A stretch of DNA of 32,619 bases from Miniimonas arenae (lineage in GTDB: Bacteria > Actinomycetota > Actinomycetes > Actinomycetales > Beutenbergiaceae), in assembly GCF_006351005.1 (NCBI RefSeq), contig NZ_VENP01000036.1, forward strand, positions 1 to 32,619. Direction: 5' to 3'. Shown here in pieces: positions 31,312 to 32,619 of this stretch (positions are counted from its first letter, which is position 1; every line of letters begins with the position of its first letter). A program made the position numbers and the translations under genes. The notes beneath the pieces are model-generated. The model was given only the letters and a program-made list of their open reading frames with translations, did not search any database and had not been told where the DNA came from.

Positions 31312-32466
31312 GTGAGGCTTGGCGACGACGTCTTCCGCAGCAGGTTCCGCGAGGAGTACGAGAAGCAGGACCTGGCGATCGGCCGGTTCAACCTGGCGAT
31401 CTTCGGCAAGACCGGCGTGGGCAAGTCCACGCTGCTCAACGCGATCTTCGGCGAGGAGGTCGCGGCCACGGGAATCGGCGAGCCGGTGACCAAGGGGTCG
31501 CGGCTCTACCTCGACACCCACGGCCACCTCGGCATCCTGGACACTCAGGGGCTCGAGGTCGGCAAGAACACCAAGGAGCTCATCGCGGAGCTGGACACCG
31601 TGATGAAGCAGACCCGGTCCCGGCCGCTGGAGGAGCAGCTGCACGTGGCCTGGTACTGCGTGCGGGGCATGGACCGGCGGTTCGAGGACTCCGAGGCCGA
31701 CTTCATCGAGCGGCTGCGCGCCGTGGGGCTCCCGGTCATCCTCGTGTTCACGCAGGTGCCGATGCGCGACGGCGTGTACCACCCCGACGCGATCACGCTC
31801 GCCGACCAGGTGCTCGCGCGCGGACTGCCGATCGTGGACCGGCGGGTGTTCCTCACCAACGCGGTGGCCGACCCGTTCACGGGTCAGCAGCCGCACGGCC
31901 TGCACGACCTGCTCGATGCCACCTTTCGGGTTGCTCCGGAAGGAGCTCACCTCGCGCTCGCCGCAGCCCAGGCGATCGACGCAGCTGCGAAGGCCCGGCT
32001 GGCTCGGCGGGCGGTGAGGACCGCCGCGGCGAGCGCCGCCGCTGCGGCCGCCGTGCCGATCCCGTTCTCCGACGCCGCGCTGCTCGTCCCCGTGCAGCTC
32101 GCGATGATGGCGCGGATCGGTCGAATCTTCTCCGTCCCGTTCGGCCGCGCCGCGCTCATGTCGACGCTCGCGACGACGGCCGCCACGCAGGGCGGTCGGG
32201 CCGCCTTCACCGGGCTGCTCAAGATGGTGCCCGGCGCGGGCAGCGTGACGGGCGGGCTCGTCGGGGCGTCGGTCGCGACGGCGTTCACCTACGCCATGGG
32301 CGAGGCGTGGATCAACGTGTGTGCCCGCGCCTCCAAGGGCGAGTTCACCGATGTCACCGGCGCGCTGGACAACGCCCGGGTGAGGAAGGCGTTCCTGGAC
32401 GTGTTCTCACGGTGGGTCAAGCTCGACTCCAAGCAGCGCAAGGAGCTGGAGAAGGAGCTGGAGTGA
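31312..32466 (+). CDS. GTPase with C-terminal DUF697-type region
   Basis: The 384-residue protein has a P-loop GTPase domain: G1 GKTGVGKST at residues 32-40, a threonine in VTKG (~60) for G2 and DTQG (77-80) for G3. The G4 position reads LVFTQVP instead of the usual N-K-x-D, so guanine specificity is unusual. The second half (from ~215) is Ala-rich with hydrophobic helices (AASAAAAAAVPIPFSDAALLVPVQLAMMARIG, and GGLVGASVATAFTYAMGEAW) like DUF697-containing GTPases that sit at membranes. It ends in a charged helix (KLDSKQRKELEKELE). The GTG at 31312 follows AGGAGG by 5 bases. Biological role unknown; members of this group are often linked to membrane or stress functions. Confidence 0.85.
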   Translation: MRLGDDVFRSRFREEYEKQDLAIGRFNLAIFGKTGVGKSTLLNAIFGEEVAATGIGEPVTKGSRLYLDTHGHLGILDTQGLEVGKNTKELIAELDTVMKQTRSRPLEEQLHVAWYCVRGMDRRFEDSEADFIERLRAVGLPVILVFTQVPMRDGVYHPDAITLADQVLARGLPIVDRRVFLTNAVADPFTGQQPHGLHDLLDATFRVAPEGAHLALAAAQAIDAAAKARLARRAVRTAAASAAAAAAVPIPFSDAALLVPVQLAMMARIGRIFSVPFGRAALMSTLATTAATQGGRAAFTGLLKMVPGAGSVTGGLVGASVATAFTYAMGEAWINVCARASKGEFTDVTGALDNARVRKAFLDVFSRWVKLDSKQRKELEKELE

Positions 32467-32479
32467 GGGCGGCGGGCCG

Positions 32480-32497
32480 GGGCGCTGTCCGGCGCCC
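32480..32497 (+). terminator. Possible terminator hairpin after the GTPase gene
   Basis: GGGCGC, TGTCCG, GCGCCC: a perfect 6-base GC stem 13 bases after the stop, with an outer GGGCGG/CCGCCC pair (32467-32472 with 32496-32501) as an alternative fold. No strong T-run. Confidence 0.4.
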
Positions 32498-32545
32498 GCC
32501 CGTGCTTGTGACCGGGGCCGCGGTTAGGGTCGGTTCAGTGTCAGG

Positions 32546-32619
32546 GTGACAGTGCCGCTTCGCGGTGGTTGGGTCCTGATCACCAGTCGTCTGACTCGTA
32601 GGGTCGCTGCCTTCGTGGC
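32546..32619 (+). CDS. Possible start of a further gene cut by the window end
   Basis: TAGGGT at 32525-32530 is a good -10 box. A GTG at 32546 opens a frame that stays open to the edge (VTVPLRGGWVLITSRLTRRV, then AAF). A GTG at 32538, at the expected leaderless distance, stops after three codons, and its TGA overlaps the GTG at 32546. A 5-base inverted repeat (TGTCA/TGACA) covers this spot. Only ~24 codons are visible, so this is tentative. Confidence 0.25.
   Translation, partial: MTVPLRGGWVLITSRLTRRVAAFV

Overview
The window looks like a chromosomal stretch from a very GC-rich actinobacterium, probably a Micrococcales member of the Cellulomonadaceae/Promicromonosporaceae kind. This is inferred from the base composition, frequent GTG starts, overlapping start/stop junctions, and many genes whose start codon lies only 6-8 bases after a TANNNT-like -10 box, which suggests leaderless mRNAs. 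No rRNA, tRNA, CRISPR array, insertion sequence or prophage was seen.

Left part (1-15200) is a defence-type region. After the end of an ADP-ribosylglycohydrolase gene come a MazF/PemK-like toxin with its ribbon-helix-helix antitoxin, and a large SNF2-like helicase gene. The helicase gene is frameshifted near 1680, and its 3' part appears to have been replaced by an unrelated tail (membrane helix, helix-turn-helix-like repeats, zinc ribbon). Next are a lipoprotein, a VapBC-like toxin-antitoxin pair and, divergent from it, a complete four-gene type I Wadjet system (jetA-jetB-jetC-jetD, 6909-13874) whose genes overlap by 4 bases each. JetABC is an SMC/MukBEF-like machine and JetD a Toprim nuclease; together such systems destroy small circular plasmids. 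Convergent on jetD are a pterin-dehydratase/VOC fusion protein and a small protein ending in the same type of zinc ribbon as the helicase tail.

Right part (15200-32619) is mostly ordinary chromosome: small membrane proteins, an amidohydrolase, a PAP2 phosphatase, a membrane-anchored helix-turn-helix-like protein, an ABC exporter pair, an RraA-family protein, two aldo/keto reductases (one clearly frameshifted, the other with a doubtful start), an SGNH-hydrolase lipoprotein, an HdeD-like membrane protein, a DUF72 protein, a large-subunit catalase, a RibD-type reductase, a fructosamine-kinase-like protein and a DUF697-type GTPase.

The most interesting signals beyond the Wadjet system are: the chimeric helicase and its two shared C-terminal modules, which recur in two other proteins here; two perfect palindromes before the catalase, one covering its ribosome-binding site; a 15-codon leader ORF that ends on the start codon of a membrane-protein gene; a perfect inverted repeat over the -35 region of the ABC operon; a 12-base-period GGTGTC repeat before the second aldo/keto reductase; and a set of apparent one-base deletions that break reading frames.
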